Positions 37,989-47,795 of a stretch of 64,000 nt of DNA are shown in pieces. Source of the stretch: Ilyomonas sp964658445 (GTDB lineage Bacteria > Bacteroidota > Bacteroidia > Chitinophagales > Chitinophagaceae); NCBI GenBank assembly GCA_964658445.1, contig CAZZZH010000001.1, positions 3,263 through 67,262 of the forward strand, read 5' to 3'. The notes beneath the pieces are model-generated. The model saw only the letters and a program-made list of their open reading frames with translations. It ran no database searches and was not told the origin of the DNA. The translations under genes and the position numbers were made by a program. Within the stretch, counting starts at the first letter, position 1. Each line of letters opens with the position of its first letter.

Positions 37989-39284
37989 TTATTGTTTGGT
38001 GAATTCAACACGCCGGTTCTGAGCCTTGCCAACGGCTGTTTTATCGTTTGCTACAGGCATGGAAGAACCAGCACCGTCTGTCTGTAGCCGATCGGCGCTG
38101 ATGCCATATTCTGTTGCCAGTTTTTCCTTCACTGCGTTTGCCCTGGCAAGGCTTAATACCTGATTGCTTGCTGCATTGCCATCAGCATCGGTATGCCCTA
38201 TAATTTTCACTTTCATATCGGGGCTTGCGGTAAGAGCAGCCGCAAGGTCGGCCATTACACCGGAAGACTCAGGCTGTATAGTTGCGCTGTTTACATCGAA
38301 CAGAATACCCGTAGTACTGTAAGAGCCGTTATCGAGAAGTTGTTTTCTTGTATCCGGCAAGCCATTCGCCATCCTGATGTTGCTGATCGCTACACATTGT
38401 CCATCTTCGGTATAGGCGCTACTTCCCAAGGCAAAGAACAGCTGGTTAAAACGATTGCCTGGTGCAATACCTTTCGGCATTTCATATAACTTATCGCCGT
38501 TAATCCAAACACGCAGTCTTTCTTTCTGAACTTGTATCGCTACATGCGAAACCTTGCCAAAGTAATTCTCAATATTGCTGTAACTCTTAAACGGATCGCT
38601 GTAGTAGCCGCGGTCGTTTTGAAACGACTCGAGCATCACTTCGCTTTTCTTCCTCACAGCAGGCGCAAGCGTGACTTGGAACTTGCGGTTTGCTTTCTGA
38701 TCTCTTAGCAAACTATTGCTTCCGTTTTCGGTTCCGTTGTCTGTTGCCAACGCGCCGAAGCGAAATGTGGGAAAACCTTGTGCGCCAATAGGCGTGAACT
38801 GCAACATAAGATCGAACTCGATAGTGAAATCATCTGTAGCGGGTATTTTGTCCGGTGCCAGATAAATTGAGCTTTGCCCAAGCTTTAGCCATTTGCCGCT
38901 TGCTGCGCTAAGGGTAACTGCCGTGCCGGAACCATTACTGTTCCAGCCAACGGGCAGTTCGCCTGTGTTGGCGGCAGAGAAGTCTTCGTAGTAAATGATG
39001 GACTGGCCGGGAACGAAATCGTATTTGCTATATGCCGTCACGTTGGGTGCAACTTCTGTTGCGGAAGTACTTGCCGAAGATGGCTGTTGCTGGGTGCTGG
39101 CAGGCGTGGCTGCCGGCTTCTCAATAGCGGTTGACGCTTTGTTCATGACACTGTCGGCTACTCTTTCTTTAGCCACCTGTTTGAGTGTTTTGAACAAGCT
39201 TTGTGCCTGCAAGCCTGCGCTTAGTGTTATCAAAAAAGACGTTAGTAAAAATAGTTGACGCATAGTTTTTTGTATTTGTTTCAT
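37989..39284 (-). CDS. OmpA-family protein with lectin-like middle domain
   Basis: This protein of about 430 residues has a signal peptide (FLLTSFLITLSAGLQAQ). A Ser/Thr/Pro/Gln-rich linker comes next, then a region like a concanavalin/laminin-G jellyroll (SIIYYEDFSAANTGELPVGW, DDFTIEFDLMLQFTPIG, RLRVWINGDKLYEMPKG). The last hundred residues are an OmpA C-terminal peptidoglycan-binding domain (FDVNSATIQPESSGVMADL, IIGHTDADGNAASNQVLSLA, RAQNRRVEF-like end). It is probably an outer-membrane-associated periplasmic anchor protein. ATGs at 39302, 39284 and 39263 are all possible; 39284 is chosen as giving a normal signal-peptide length. Single gene on the minus strand. Confidence 0.85.
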   Translation of the reverse strand: MKQIQKTMRQLFLLTSFLITLSAGLQAQSLFKTLKQVAKERVADSVMNKASTAIEKPAATPASTQQQPSSASTSATEVAPNVTAYSKYDFVPGQSIIYYEDFSAANTGELPVGWNSNGSGTAVTLSAASGKWLKLGQSSIYLAPDKIPATDDFTIEFDLMLQFTPIGAQGFPTFRFGALATDNGTENGSNSLLRDQKANRKFQVTLAPAVRKKSEVMLESFQNDRGYYSDPFKSYSNIENYFGKVSHVAIQVQKERLRVWINGDKLYEMPKGIAPGNRFNQLFFALGSSAYTEDGQCVAISNIRMANGLPDTRKQLLDNGSYSTTGILFDVNSATIQPESSGVMADLAAALTASPDMKVKIIGHTDADGNAASNQVLSLARANAVKEKLATEYGISADRLQTDGAGSSMPVANDKTAVGKAQNRRVEFTKQ

Positions 39285-39870
39285 GAGTGTGGCTTTTTGC
39301 ATTAATTGATAAAATGATTGGTTTGTTTTGATAAATGTTGGTTGTGGTAAGGCTGCTTACTGAATGACAGCCTCGTTGGTAGGTCTGTGCTGTTTGTGTG
39401 TTTGATTAAATGTTCTGCGTTAGAGTTTTGCCAGTTTCCCCTTTCGTCCGCAAAAAACAATCGCTGATGACAGACATAAGAAGCTAAGCATTTTTTTCAT
39501 AGAACTATTTTTTGTGGTGATTTGATAACACAAAACTGCGGTGGCAAAGCCGGTTGCTTTTGCCAGACTGCGCGAACTGTTGTAACTGTTATGCGAACTG
39601 AAATGAATGAAAGCGGAATTGCTTTTTAGCGCTAAGAAATTATATTGCTTTTGCACGAGTCAGTTATCGCAGGTTGCTTTGTTGTTACTTTAACTAGTGC
39701 TGTTATTTATGTAAGCTCTCTGTTTGCCAAGCTTGCGGAGATGGTTGTTTTTAGCCAATTGTAGACTGGCTTTTGTGAAACATGCAGAGAGCCTTCGGAA
39801 CTCTCCAGATAATGGAGTAAAATTTAGTAATAAGAAATTTGCTTGTACAAAAACTTTTTATTTTTACAAT
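39285..39870. other. Intergenic region with hairpin repeat and possible tiny ORF
   Basis: Besides the hairpin element near 39787, a minus-strand 26-codon frame (39500 to 39420; MKKMLSFLCLSSAIVFCGRK) resembles a minimal lipoprotein or signal peptide ending in FCGRKGKLAKL. It could be translated but support is weak. Nothing else is seen. Confidence 0.35.
39787..39805. repeat. Dispersed hairpin repeat, copy 1
   Basis: GAGAG-CC-TTC-GG-AA-CTCTC folds into a two-part stem with an AA bulge. A second copy at 47775 keeps both stems but has a different loop (CGC). Similarity extends upstream through GACT-CTTTT-AAACAT. This copy precedes the two small genes at 39871 and 40052. Confidence 0.65.
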
Positions 39871-40026
39871 ATGGCAAAAGCAAAATTGAAAACAGTAGAC
39901 AGACCTACAAGTGTAAGCCGCGAAGCCGTGAGAGCTGTTGTTGAAAGTACAGCTAAAACTGGTGCGAATACTGTGAAACTAGCTGCCGGCAGCGCGCTTT
40001 CTCAAAAGGTGCCGAAGAAAAAATAA
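39871..40026 (+). CDS. Small basic protein, 51 residues
   Basis: The frame starts at ATG 39871 (MAKAKLKTVDRPTSVSREAV) and ends in a lysine-rich tail (SQKVPKKK). It is highly charged, without membrane segment, and of unknown function. Its stop is 25 bases before the GTG start of the TIR-like gene, so the two probably form a two-gene operon. The pairing of a tiny basic protein with a possible nucleotide-acting enzyme is reminiscent of toxin-antitoxin or regulator-effector pairs, but that is inference. Confidence 0.55.
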   Translation: MAKAKLKTVDRPTSVSREAVRAVVESTAKTGANTVKLAAGSALSQKVPKKK

Positions 40027-40051
40027 GATAACTATCTAATACTCTATTATA

Positions 40052-40666
40052 GTGGACCCTAACTATAATGACAATGTATTTGTCAACTGCCCTTTTGATG
40101 ATGCGTTTGCCCTAAATTTCAGAGCTATTGTTTTCTCCGTATACCGTTGTGGGTTTATTCCTATCAGTGCCTTAGGTGAAGATAATGCGTTGGACAACCG
40201 GCTGGATAAGATTCAGAATCTGGTTGAGAATTCTAAGTATGGTATTCATGATATTTCGAGAACGGAACTGAATGCGCAGGGCTTTCCGCGTTTCAATATG
40301 CCGTTTGAACTGGGCATCTTCTTCGGGGCAAAGCGGTTTGGGAATAAGGCGCAGAAGGAGAAGAATGCGCTGATCTTTGAGCGAACCCAATTTACTTACC
40401 AAAACTATCTTTCTGACCTAAACGGCGTGGATATTAAAGCGCATAACAATGATACGTCTGTTATTATTCAAAGTATCCGCGACTGGCTAAAAACCGCTTC
40501 GCTTCGGACGACGATACCGGGGCAGGTTGTGATCATTCAAAACTTTGCGGATTTTGAAGCGCAGTTGCCGGCGAACGTGGCAAGCCTGGGGCTGGATTTG
40601 GCAACACTGGCGTTTAATGATTTGTGTTTGATTGTTGAGGAGTTTTTGAAGATGATTATGAAGTAA
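40052..40666 (+). CDS. TIR / nucleoside deoxyribosyltransferase-like protein
   Basis: This 204-residue cytoplasmic protein starts at GTG 40052. The N-terminal strand NVFVNCPFDD, the following AIVFSVYRCGFIPISALGED, the block KYGIHDISRTEL and the motif RFNMPFELGIFFGAKRFG match a widespread uncharacterised bacterial family. That family appears related to TIR and nucleoside 2-deoxyribosyltransferase folds; the glutamate in MPFELG is in the place of the catalytic glutamate of those enzymes. I infer a possible NAD- or nucleotide-cleaving activity; this is not proven. Two decayed copies lie at 47576-47650 and 48792-49111. It is in an apparent operon with the 51-residue protein. Confidence 0.6.
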   Translation: MDPNYNDNVFVNCPFDDAFALNFRAIVFSVYRCGFIPISALGEDNALDNRLDKIQNLVENSKYGIHDISRTELNAQGFPRFNMPFELGIFFGAKRFGNKAQKEKNALIFERTQFTYQNYLSDLNGVDIKAHNNDTSVIIQSIRDWLKTASLRTTIPGQVVIIQNFADFEAQLPANVASLGLDLATLAFNDLCLIVEEFLKMIMK

Positions 40667-40734
40667 TGGGTCAGCTGATTATCTGCATATATTCACCTTT
40701 GCAAAGGAGAACCTAAAGAGGTGGTATTGGCTAA

Positions 40735-43280
40735 TTAATTCTTTGCTTTGTCGTGCAATGAAGTGACTTGTAAATTATCTATACTTACTAATGCTTCATT
40801 GGTTCTTACGCCAATACTACCCGTGCTATATTGCTTGTCGGAGGCAACGATAACCGGTTTGCTTTCATTGTTGATATAGATTTCAAAGTTGTCTTTGACG
40901 GCTTTGACCTTAATATTGTAGGAATCATTGATTTGCAGTGGATATTGTGCAGTGGCAATGAGTGACCATTGATTGTTTGCGGATTTGCCGAAATGAATCA
41001 TTTTTTGTGTGGCATCCAGGCCTATGTAGTAACCTTTATAGGCATTTTCTCCTATCGCCGCATCAGAAACCCTGAATAGTAAACCAGCATCCCCTGATGA
41101 AGTAAGGGTTATATCTGCGGAGTATTCGAAATCACTGAAGTTTGTTTTTGTTGCAATCAATTTGATGCCTTTTCCAGACTTGGAATTGTCATTGGTAGCA
41201 GCCTGTACCGCATTGTCTTTGCAATACCAGTATCCCCCATAATTAACCAAATCATTTACGTCATTATCGTCAAAACGGTTGCTGTAGTTGTTGATTTCCA
41301 TATCCGGCTTGCCTATGGTGGGAAATATACTTAAACGCAACGTTTCTGCTCCAAAGGGCACCAACGTGATTTCTTCGGTTTTTTCTTCAGACTGTACCGG
41401 CCCATAGGGTACGTCGAGAGCCGACACGCCATTATAATCCATTGTCCACGATGGAAGCCTTTTCGCTTCAACCGTCAACTTTACCGGAGCCCCTTGCGCT
41501 GTAAAAGGATTTGCCGGCATTGCACTTTTTCTGACATGAATAACTTTGTCTGGCGGACCTTGATTGAGTAAGAGTCCGTAATTCCATGGCGAAGCGGCTG
41601 AATATTCCTTTTCAAAAAACCCCGGCACTTCAAATTTCTTAACGTCTTTTTCGGTAGACTTTATTGCTAAAGCGTAGACGAGTGGACCGCGTTCGATGCT
41701 AACGCCGTTATTAACTTGCTTACTGATTGTCAAATGCATGGGAAAATTCAAAATCACCTGGTCACCATTATTCCATTTTCTTGAAACAAGGAAGATCTGC
41801 CCAGCGGATACACCGCCCATCTTTTTTTCATTAACAACAACCGTAGGGGCTGAACACCAGCTTGGTATCCTTAGCCGTAAGGGAAACGTAAGCGGCTTAG
41901 ACAAGCTGATATGTAAGCGGATACTTTCTTCGAAAGGATAGTTTGTTTCTTCCGTGATTTTGATCTTTGTATTGCCTGCAAGGATAGTTGATATTTCCAT
42001 CGGGCCATAGGTATTAACTGCCAGTCCGCTATCAGGTGTTGCCATCCAGCTATTTTTAATAAAATAGGGCCAGCCCATGTGCATATTATATCTGCAGCAA
42101 GGATAGCCTGAATATGGACTGGGGACGATTCCATTAACGTAATCCTGATTAAATCCATGCGGCCCTTCAACCGACCGGACCTGATTTGGCAGCGTATAAT
42201 AGCTATGATTTTTGAAATCATCGTTAAACTGTGCGGGCAAAGCGTTGAATGCAACTTTTTCTAACTGATCGCCCATTACAGGTTCGTGCAAGATTCGGAA
42301 AGCTGTTTCTAAACTTTGCATCCATTCAACAACCGCACACGTTTCCACGCCTTCAACCGAGCTCTTACCTGCCAGCATCTCTGTGCCGGAGGCCAAGCCT
42401 TGCGGCAATCCATTATCGCGCATTATTAATTTTATTCCATCCTCTGTGGCATTCAAATAGGAAGGTGATTGATCTATTTGAGCATATACGGAAGGGAATT
42501 TTAAAGCCTCTGCCACATTGACCATGTGCGTAGGCTGGAAATCTTTTCCGAAATAAAAAAACTGATTGTTTTCGAAAATATCGGCCCATGGATAGGCCTG
42601 TTCTTTTAGTTTTTCGGCCAAACTGAGTAAATATTTTTCTCCGGTTTTATTGTAGAGCCACAGAACAATTTCTATGTTGTCTCCCGCACGGGACTTGCCC
42701 CAGTCGCGTAGCGGATCCGCATCCAGGTTTGCGAGTTGATATTTAAAATATTTTAGCAAAAACGGAATGATACGCTTGTCATTCGTTGCTTCATAATAAC
42801 CCTGCAATGCATACATAAAGGGCATTCTGGGCCACCAATCATTCATTTTAGGAGGCCCGAACCGGCCGTTTTCTTCCNNNNNNNNNNCTGATGATCTAGG
42901 GTATAGTCGATCCATTTCTGAGCTTTTGCCTTTAATGACGTATCATCAAGCGTATAAGCTAATGCCACCAGGCCCTTTACATAATAGGGAACTTTTTCCC
43001 AGCTTCCTCCTGATCCTCCTAACCAATCCGATTCCGGACCCAGTTCGTCCTTACCAGGATAAAGCTGCTCTGCGAAGCCCGTGGCGCCCTTTTTCTGTAA
43101 TTCAAGCTGATGAAATAGCCATCCCCTGGCTTTAATACTGCCCAGCGGCAACTGTGTATAAACGTCTTTTTTAAGCGGATATCGATTGAACGTCAGTTGA
43201 CTTTGTGCAACAGACGAGAGAGGGAAAAAACTCGATAAAGAGGAAATTAAAATGAAAACATATTTAGTCAAATTTTCCAT
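40735..43280 (-). CDS. GH127 (DUF1680) beta-L-arabinofuranosidase-like glycosidase, with assembly gap
   Basis: One gene is split by ten Ns at 42878-42887. The N-terminal piece from ATG 43280 has a signal peptide (KYVFILISSLSSFFPLSSVA) and LPLGSIKARGWLFHQLELQK. After the gap the frame continues FGPPKMNDWWPRMPFMYALQ. The catalytic (alpha/alpha)6 barrel shows the family zinc/nucleophile motifs GVETCAVVEWM (Glu-x-Cys) and GYPCCRYNMHMGWPYF (Cys-Cys), matching the cysteine-nucleophile mechanism of GH127. The last 170 residues are a lectin-like jellyroll (DUF1080 type; GLLFRVSDAA, YKGYYIGLD, FEIYINNESK). It is probably periplasmic and removes arabinofuranose from plant polysaccharide or glycoprotein. 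Substrate inferred. Confidence 0.87.
42878..42887. other. Assembly gap (10 Ns)
   Basis: Ten Ns inside the GH127 gene. The coding frames on the two sides do not match for a gap of exactly ten, so the real gap length differs. Confidence 0.98.
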
Positions 43281-43453
43281 AGAACGGAGATCGTTTTTTA
43301 GTAAATAGGTATCTAACAATAATTCCTTGCTTCACTTCAGGTTTTGTAAAAAATAGCGGACGGATTACGGCACCCTGTTGCTATTAACCAATAGCAACGT
43401 GCGCCAAAACTGGCTGCCCGTCAACTTCTCCTGATTGCATCAAAAATATATTT

Positions 43454-43491
43454 AAAAGCTTGAAGCTATATGATCGACTTCAAGCTTTTTT
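43454..43491 (+). terminator. Hairpin terminator
   Basis: AAAAGCTTGAAG pairs with CTTCAAGCTTTT across a 12-base loop, followed by Ts. An A-run on the left allows minus-strand use too. Confidence 0.7.
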
Positions 43492-43616
43492 GACGTTAAC
43501 ACCCTGGCTTCTGCTTTACTTTCAGGTTTGAATTCGGGGGCTGTTGAGGTGACGGGAAAATTGTACAATAATCGCCTAAGGCTTATGTGAAAGCGGGCTC
43601 TTTTTAGTATAAAGAA

Positions 43617-43650
43617 ACAAGCCTTGCTTACGCCGATAAGCAAGGCTTGT
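43617..43650. terminator. Perfect 14-bp hairpin
   Basis: ACAAGCCTTGCTTA pairs exactly with TAAGCAAGGCTTGT across the loop CGCCGA. It lies 31 bases beyond the stop codon of the minus-strand lipoprotein gene and is probably its terminator. Confidence 0.75.
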
Positions 43651-43680
43651 GGAATGCGCTTTTGCTGACCCCTACGCTGC

Positions 43681-44238
43681 TTACTTGCTTTTAGGTGGTG
43701 CCTGCATGTACTGCTCGATTCGTGCGATTTTACCGTTCTTATCGAACATCCAATCTTCCTGCAGATATATAGAATCTACTTTGTTGTCTTTGTGTGTGTC
43801 TATTTCTTCACCCCAAATGCAGACCCAGCTTTCTTCTTTTCCTTTTGGCTGTAAATTCACTACCACATTTACCGAATCGATTGCATTGGCAAGCGAGGCG
43901 CGGTATGCGGCAAGGGCATGAATCACGCTGTCTCTCGGTCCTCTCATCACGCTGCCTTCTGCTGTGGTGAACTGAATGCTGTCGGCAAAAGCATCTTTGT
44001 GGGCATCGAGTGTGTTGTTGTCGTAATCTTTCCAGAGCGTAAGCACAGTCTGTACATGCTTTGGATCGCCGATGGTAAAGTCGGCTGAATAACCAATGGA
44101 GTAAGGATAGCTGACGCTGCTACTGCCCGTGGTGTCGGCGGAGGCAGTGGTGTCTTTTGATGTGGCGGAAGTGCCTGACCCGGCGTTGCAGGCAGCCAGA
44201 AGAAGGGAAGTGCCAACGAAGAATGATAACGGTTTCAT
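43681..44238 (-). CDS. NTF2-like lipoprotein
   Basis: This 185-residue protein starts with a lipoprotein signal (MKPLSFFVGTSLLLAACNAG, lipobox LAAC). A Ser/Thr/Asp-rich tether follows, then a SnoaL/DUF4440-like NTF2 domain (KHVQTVLTLWKDYDNNTLDA, FADSIQFTTAEGSVMRGPRD, and the final strand EDWMFDKNGKIARIEQYMQ). It is anchored to the inner or outer membrane facing the periplasm. The ligand or activity is unknown. Single gene, flanked by hairpin terminators. Confidence 0.8.
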   Translation of the reverse strand: MKPLSFFVGTSLLLAACNAGSGTSATSKDTTASADTTGSSSVSYPYSIGYSADFTIGDPKHVQTVLTLWKDYDNNTLDAHKDAFADSIQFTTAEGSVMRGPRDSVIHALAAYRASLANAIDSVNVVVNLQPKGKEESWVCIWGEEIDTHKDNKVDSIYLQEDWMFDKNGKIARIEQYMQAPPKSK

Positions 44239-44458
44239 GCTACAATTTTTGATGGTGATTGAATAGAAGGAATGCTATTGTAAAGAAGAAATTTTTGTAT
44301 GGCGTCTATAGTAAGCTGAACTGCTGAAGCTGCCGCACAGGCGTGCCGGCTGGTAGATTAAAATGGCTTTCATGAAGGGGGTGTTTAGTTGTAAATTTAG
44401 GAAGAGTTCTTATAATCTCTTTTATTCGCTTCCACAATTTGGGGTAAGGCTACATAAA

Positions 44459-44488
44459 AAAGCTGCCATGATTTATCATGGCAGCTTT
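44459..44488. terminator. Hairpin terminator of the subtilisin-like protease gene
   Basis: AAAGCTGCCATGA pairs with TCATGGCAGCTTT across a four-base loop, 21 bases beyond the protease stop codon. Its symmetry permits action on both strands. Confidence 0.85.
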
Positions 44489-44508
44489 GCAATAAAGAAA
44501 ATATCAGT

Positions 44509-47382
44509 TTATTCTTTTACAAACTTTGAAGTGCTTGCTACTCGTCCGTCTTTGCCTACAACCGTTAAGATATAGGTGCCGGCAGATAATTTACTTACAG
44601 TAATCTGTGTATTGGAACCCGTGATTTGCTGTGATGAAATGGTTTTGCCATATACATCCATCACTTTAATAGTAGCGCCTGTGTAAGTAGCCGGTGTGCT
44701 TACTGTTAACACAGAAAATACCGGGTTTGGAAATACGCGGAAGGAACTGGTAAGAGCAACAGGAAGATTGTTCTCCATCTTGTCTTCTGCATTTCCGGTT
44801 GCAGTTCCCAACGTCACGTTCAAGGTATAGCAGCTGGAAGCATTGAAAGCGCCTTTCTTCGAGATCACTTTCACATAGAACACACCTGTTTTACCAAAAT
44901 TGTGATTGCTGATGGTTTCTGTAGTAAGTCCGGTTTTCTTAGAAACACCAGCCTGTGTTTGGCTTGCATCATAGAGATACAAATCGTAGTCAGCCGGAAG
45001 CGTAGATAACGTAATGGTACCAGTTCCTTTCGCTGTAATATTGAATTTATAATAGTCAACGTCGGTTGCCGAGCTGATGGTTCCGTTGATGTTAGTGCTC
45101 AATGGTATTTTTACAGCAGTTGCAAATGTATTATGCGTAGTGCCATCGTAAGTGCTATTACAAGCAGTAACAACAGCCGTTGTAGTAAATGAATCTAATG
45201 CGCTATAGCTGCTGCTGCCATTTGAACAGATGGTTTTTACTTCGAAATAATACTTGGTACCTGCGCTAAGACCAACCAGCGAATCGGAAGTAGCTGTGAG
45301 GCTTGAATCGGTTTTGAAAGCAGTAGAAGCAGAATCTTTATACTGTACAGTATAAGTAATAGCGCCAGTTACTGCCGACCAGCTTACTACTGCAGATGAA
45401 GTAGTAATATTGGCAACACTTAAACCGGTTGGAGCCGAGCAGGAAGTAGAGCCACCAACTTGTCCGGCTGCCTGGAATGCCTGGATAATACCATAGCCGC
45501 TTACATTATCATAGCCTGCGCTTTCCACATCCAATGCAGTGGAAGTAAGAATGTTTCTTACCTGTGTTGTTGTCAGCGAAGGATTGCCGGATAATAACAA
45601 GGCAGCAATTGCACCCGCATGTGGCGCGGCACATGAAGTACCGAAGAAAGGACTTAAACCAGAAAGCGCACTAAATGTAGTCTTTACACCATCGGCTGCT
45701 GTTAAGTCTGGCTTGGCAAGTGTAACACCGCCGTTGCTGGCAAATGTAAAAGCGCCGGCTGTAATGGCCGAACCATCCGGGTTATAGAATTTCTTTCTCG
45801 GACCATCGGAAGAGAAAGGCTCAACCTTATTGGTAGATACAAATGGATTTGGATAAGGACCTGTAGGATAACCAGATTCAAACGCAGTGGCAGCGGGTGT
45901 TGCAGCCATACAGAAAGCAGCAGCAGCGCAGGCATGACCTGTAGTTTGACCATTGGTAGCTACGGTTAATGTACCACGGTTGGTGTTCAGGTGAAAGGCA
46001 CGTACGGCAGCGCCTGTTGTTTTAAATACCACTAAACGATCGCCTTTGGCTAAGGAGCCTGCACTCACCTGTTCGTAAGGATTTTGTGTGCCCGACTGAA
46101 CGTTTGTGGAAGAACTCTTTATGCTGCCACTTGAGTTAACTAAGAAAAGATCATAGTCGTTGCCGGAAGCACCCATCGGGTCTGCCCAGTTAAGATTATA
46201 TACTTCGCCGGCAGCAGTAATAATATCGCCATTTACAGGAGAAGCTACGGTTCCGAAATTGTGAATTGTACCTGCTTTCGTGCCGCCTGTGAAAGCACCG
46301 GAACCAGCGTCGTTGAAGTCGCCTTCAAACACACCAGATGTACCTTTAGCAAGAGAACCAGAGTTTCCGGCCGAAGAAAAATACAATGCACCGGCTGCAG
46401 TTACAGTATTCACGGCCTGCGCTGTAATACCATCCTGGAAAGCAGGCTCATCAAAGTAAGCCACATCATCACAGATGATGTTACAGCCATAAGTATTGCG
46501 TAAGGTTGTAATGTTAGAAGCAAAGCCTGCTTCGCTTACATCGGCAGTAGCAAAATACAAAGTAGCTGCCGGAGCCAGATCATGAATTACCTGCAGCATC
46601 GCTCTGCCTTCATCAGAACCACCTGAAAAATCCTGTACTACAGTTACCGGCGTTGTATATCCGTCGGGGTTACCGGTGCCTGGCAGATCACCTTTTGTTA
46701 CATCGCTGGAAGCTTTGCCTTTCGCATTGTAGCTGTCAGACAATACACCTATCTTAATGCCTTGTCCTAAAAAGCCATAGGTGCTTCTAACGTCATCCGC
46801 GCGGTGGTCAGCATCTCCTTGTGAAGTAACACTTCCTTCTGTTACATGCTTCGCCATGTAAGAAGTAAGCTGCGCGCGCACAACAGCTGCACGTTTTTCA
46901 AAATCAGCATTTTTCTTCAAAGCAGTAAGGTCTGCATCTACCACCATAGATTTTACGGCAGGTTCAATAAACTTTACTTCGGGGTAAGCTGCAATCTTTT
47001 CAACCGATTTCAGGCTTACCGATGCACGCACCGTGTGGTACTGCGGCGAAGCATAGATAATACTGCCGCCGAGCGAAGTGATTTTGGAAAGGAATGCATC
47101 TGTGATCTCTGCATTGATATCTACTTTTAAAATGCCGCTGAGGTCAGCCTCTACATCGGCACGGTCGAGGTCTACGCCTTGTGCCATTTTTTCGCCGCGG
47201 TATTCTCTTACCGCCTGCAGCAACCGGGAGTCAATCTTGCGCTGTGCCGGTGTACGGCTGTTTTTTTCCTGAATCAGCAACTGTATCTGCTTCATCGTAG
47301 CCGGAGATACCTGTGCAAAAGACTGCTGACCTATTAATAAGGCAGCCACCCATAACAGTTTGATGTAACGTTTTCTGTTCAT
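44509..47382 (-). CDS. Subtilisin-like (S8) protease with FN3, PPC and T9SS domains; His of triad replaced by Glu
   Basis: This 957-residue secreted protease has a signal peptide (LLWVAALLIGQQSFAQ) and an inhibitor-like propeptide to about residue 200. The peptidase domain has Asp216 (GIKIGVLSDSYN) and the substrate-binding YFSSAGNSG. The nucleophile is Ser583 (FFGTSCAAPHAGAIAALL). Where subtilisins carry HGTHVAGTI before GVAP-A-LY, this protein has DEGRAMLQVIHDLAPAATLY. The catalytic histidine is thus replaced by Glu258, as in sedolisin-type serine-carboxyl peptidases. FN3 lies at about 650-745, a PPC domain at 765-860 and the T9SS type A domain at 880-957 (FRVFPNPVFSVL, LSAGTYILTVVG). It is exported by the type IX system. 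Confidence 0.88.
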   Translation of the reverse strand: MNRKRYIKLLWVAALLIGQQSFAQVSPATMKQIQLLIQEKNSRTPAQRKIDSRLLQAVREYRGEKMAQGVDLDRADVEADLSGILKVDINAEITDAFLSKITSLGGSIIYASPQYHTVRASVSLKSVEKIAAYPEVKFIEPAVKSMVVDADLTALKKNADFEKRAAVVRAQLTSYMAKHVTEGSVTSQGDADHRADDVRSTYGFLGQGIKIGVLSDSYNAKGKASSDVTKGDLPGTGNPDGYTTPVTVVQDFSGGSDEGRAMLQVIHDLAPAATLYFATADVSEAGFASNITTLRNTYGCNIICDDVAYFDEPAFQDGITAQAVNTVTAAGALYFSSAGNSGSLAKGTSGVFEGDFNDAGSGAFTGGTKAGTIHNFGTVASPVNGDIITAAGEVYNLNWADPMGASGNDYDLFLVNSSGSIKSSSTNVQSGTQNPYEQVSAGSLAKGDRLVVFKTTGAAVRAFHLNTNRGTLTVATNGQTTGHACAAAAFCMAATPAATAFESGYPTGPYPNPFVSTNKVEPFSSDGPRKKFYNPDGSAITAGAFTFASNGGVTLAKPDLTAADGVKTTFSALSGLSPFFGTSCAAPHAGAIAALLLSGNPSLTTTQVRNILTSTALDVESAGYDNVSGYGIIQAFQAAGQVGGSTSCSAPTGLSVANITTSSAVVSWSAVTGAITYTVQYKDSASTAFKTDSSLTATSDSLVGLSAGTKYYFEVKTICSNGSSSYSALDSFTTTAVVTACNSTYDGTTHNTFATAVKIPLSTNINGTISSATDVDYYKFNITAKGTGTITLSTLPADYDLYLYDASQTQAGVSKKTGLTTETISNHNFGKTGVFYVKVISKKGAFNASSCYTLNVTLGTATGNAEDKMENNLPVALTSSFRVFPNPVFSVLTVSTPATYTGATIKVMDVYGKTISSQQITGSNTQITVSKLSAGTYILTVVGKDGRVASTSKFVKE

Positions 47383-47575
47383 AAACGGAGGTTTGATTTT
47401 TTATTGTACATGGAAATTGTGTGATTGACGGAGAGAGCAGTTGGTAATAAAGAAATAGTTAGCCGTTACCCTGTAAAAGTAGAGCGGGAAATAAAGGAAA
47501 GGAATGGAAATGTATTAATTTGAATCAATTATATAAATCTTAACTTTTAACCGGGGTTTACTGCCAACACCCGGG

Positions 47576-47650
47576 CTGGATTTGGCCACACTGGTGTTTA
47601 GTAAGTTGTATTTGATTGTTGAGGAGTTTTTGAGGATGATTATGAAGTAG
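47576..47650 (+). pseudogene. 3'-end relic of the TIR-like gene family
   Basis: The frame encodes LDLATLVFSKLYLIVEEFLR and MIMK before TAG 47650. It corresponds to the last 25 residues of the protein at 40052 (LDLATLAFNDLCLIVEEFLK). Similarity continues about 15 bases past the stop (TCAG-TGATT), so flanking DNA was copied too. Confidence 0.8.
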
Positions 47651-47774
47651 TGTATCAGATGATTTAAACAATCTTTTTATCTATACTCTGAAGCCGGATG
47701 GGGGTAATTCTTTGAAGAATATGGAAGCAGCCAGTTATGTGAATCAGCCGGAGCCTGACTTTTATAAAACATTC

Positions 47775-47795
47775 GGAGAGCCCGCGGAACTCTCC
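47775..47795. repeat. Dispersed hairpin repeat, copy 2
   Basis: GGAGAG-CC-CGC-GG-AA-CTCTCC; both stems match copy 1 at 39787 while the loop differs. It lies upstream of the decayed genes at 48109 and 48792, as copy 1 lies upstream of the intact pair at 39871 and 40052. Confidence 0.65.

Larger units (their letters stand above)
43281..43680. other. Intergenic region with two hairpins
   Basis: These 400 bases lie upstream of GH127 and downstream of the minus-strand lipoprotein gene. Two terminator-like hairpins are annotated separately; no gene is seen. Confidence 0.5.
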
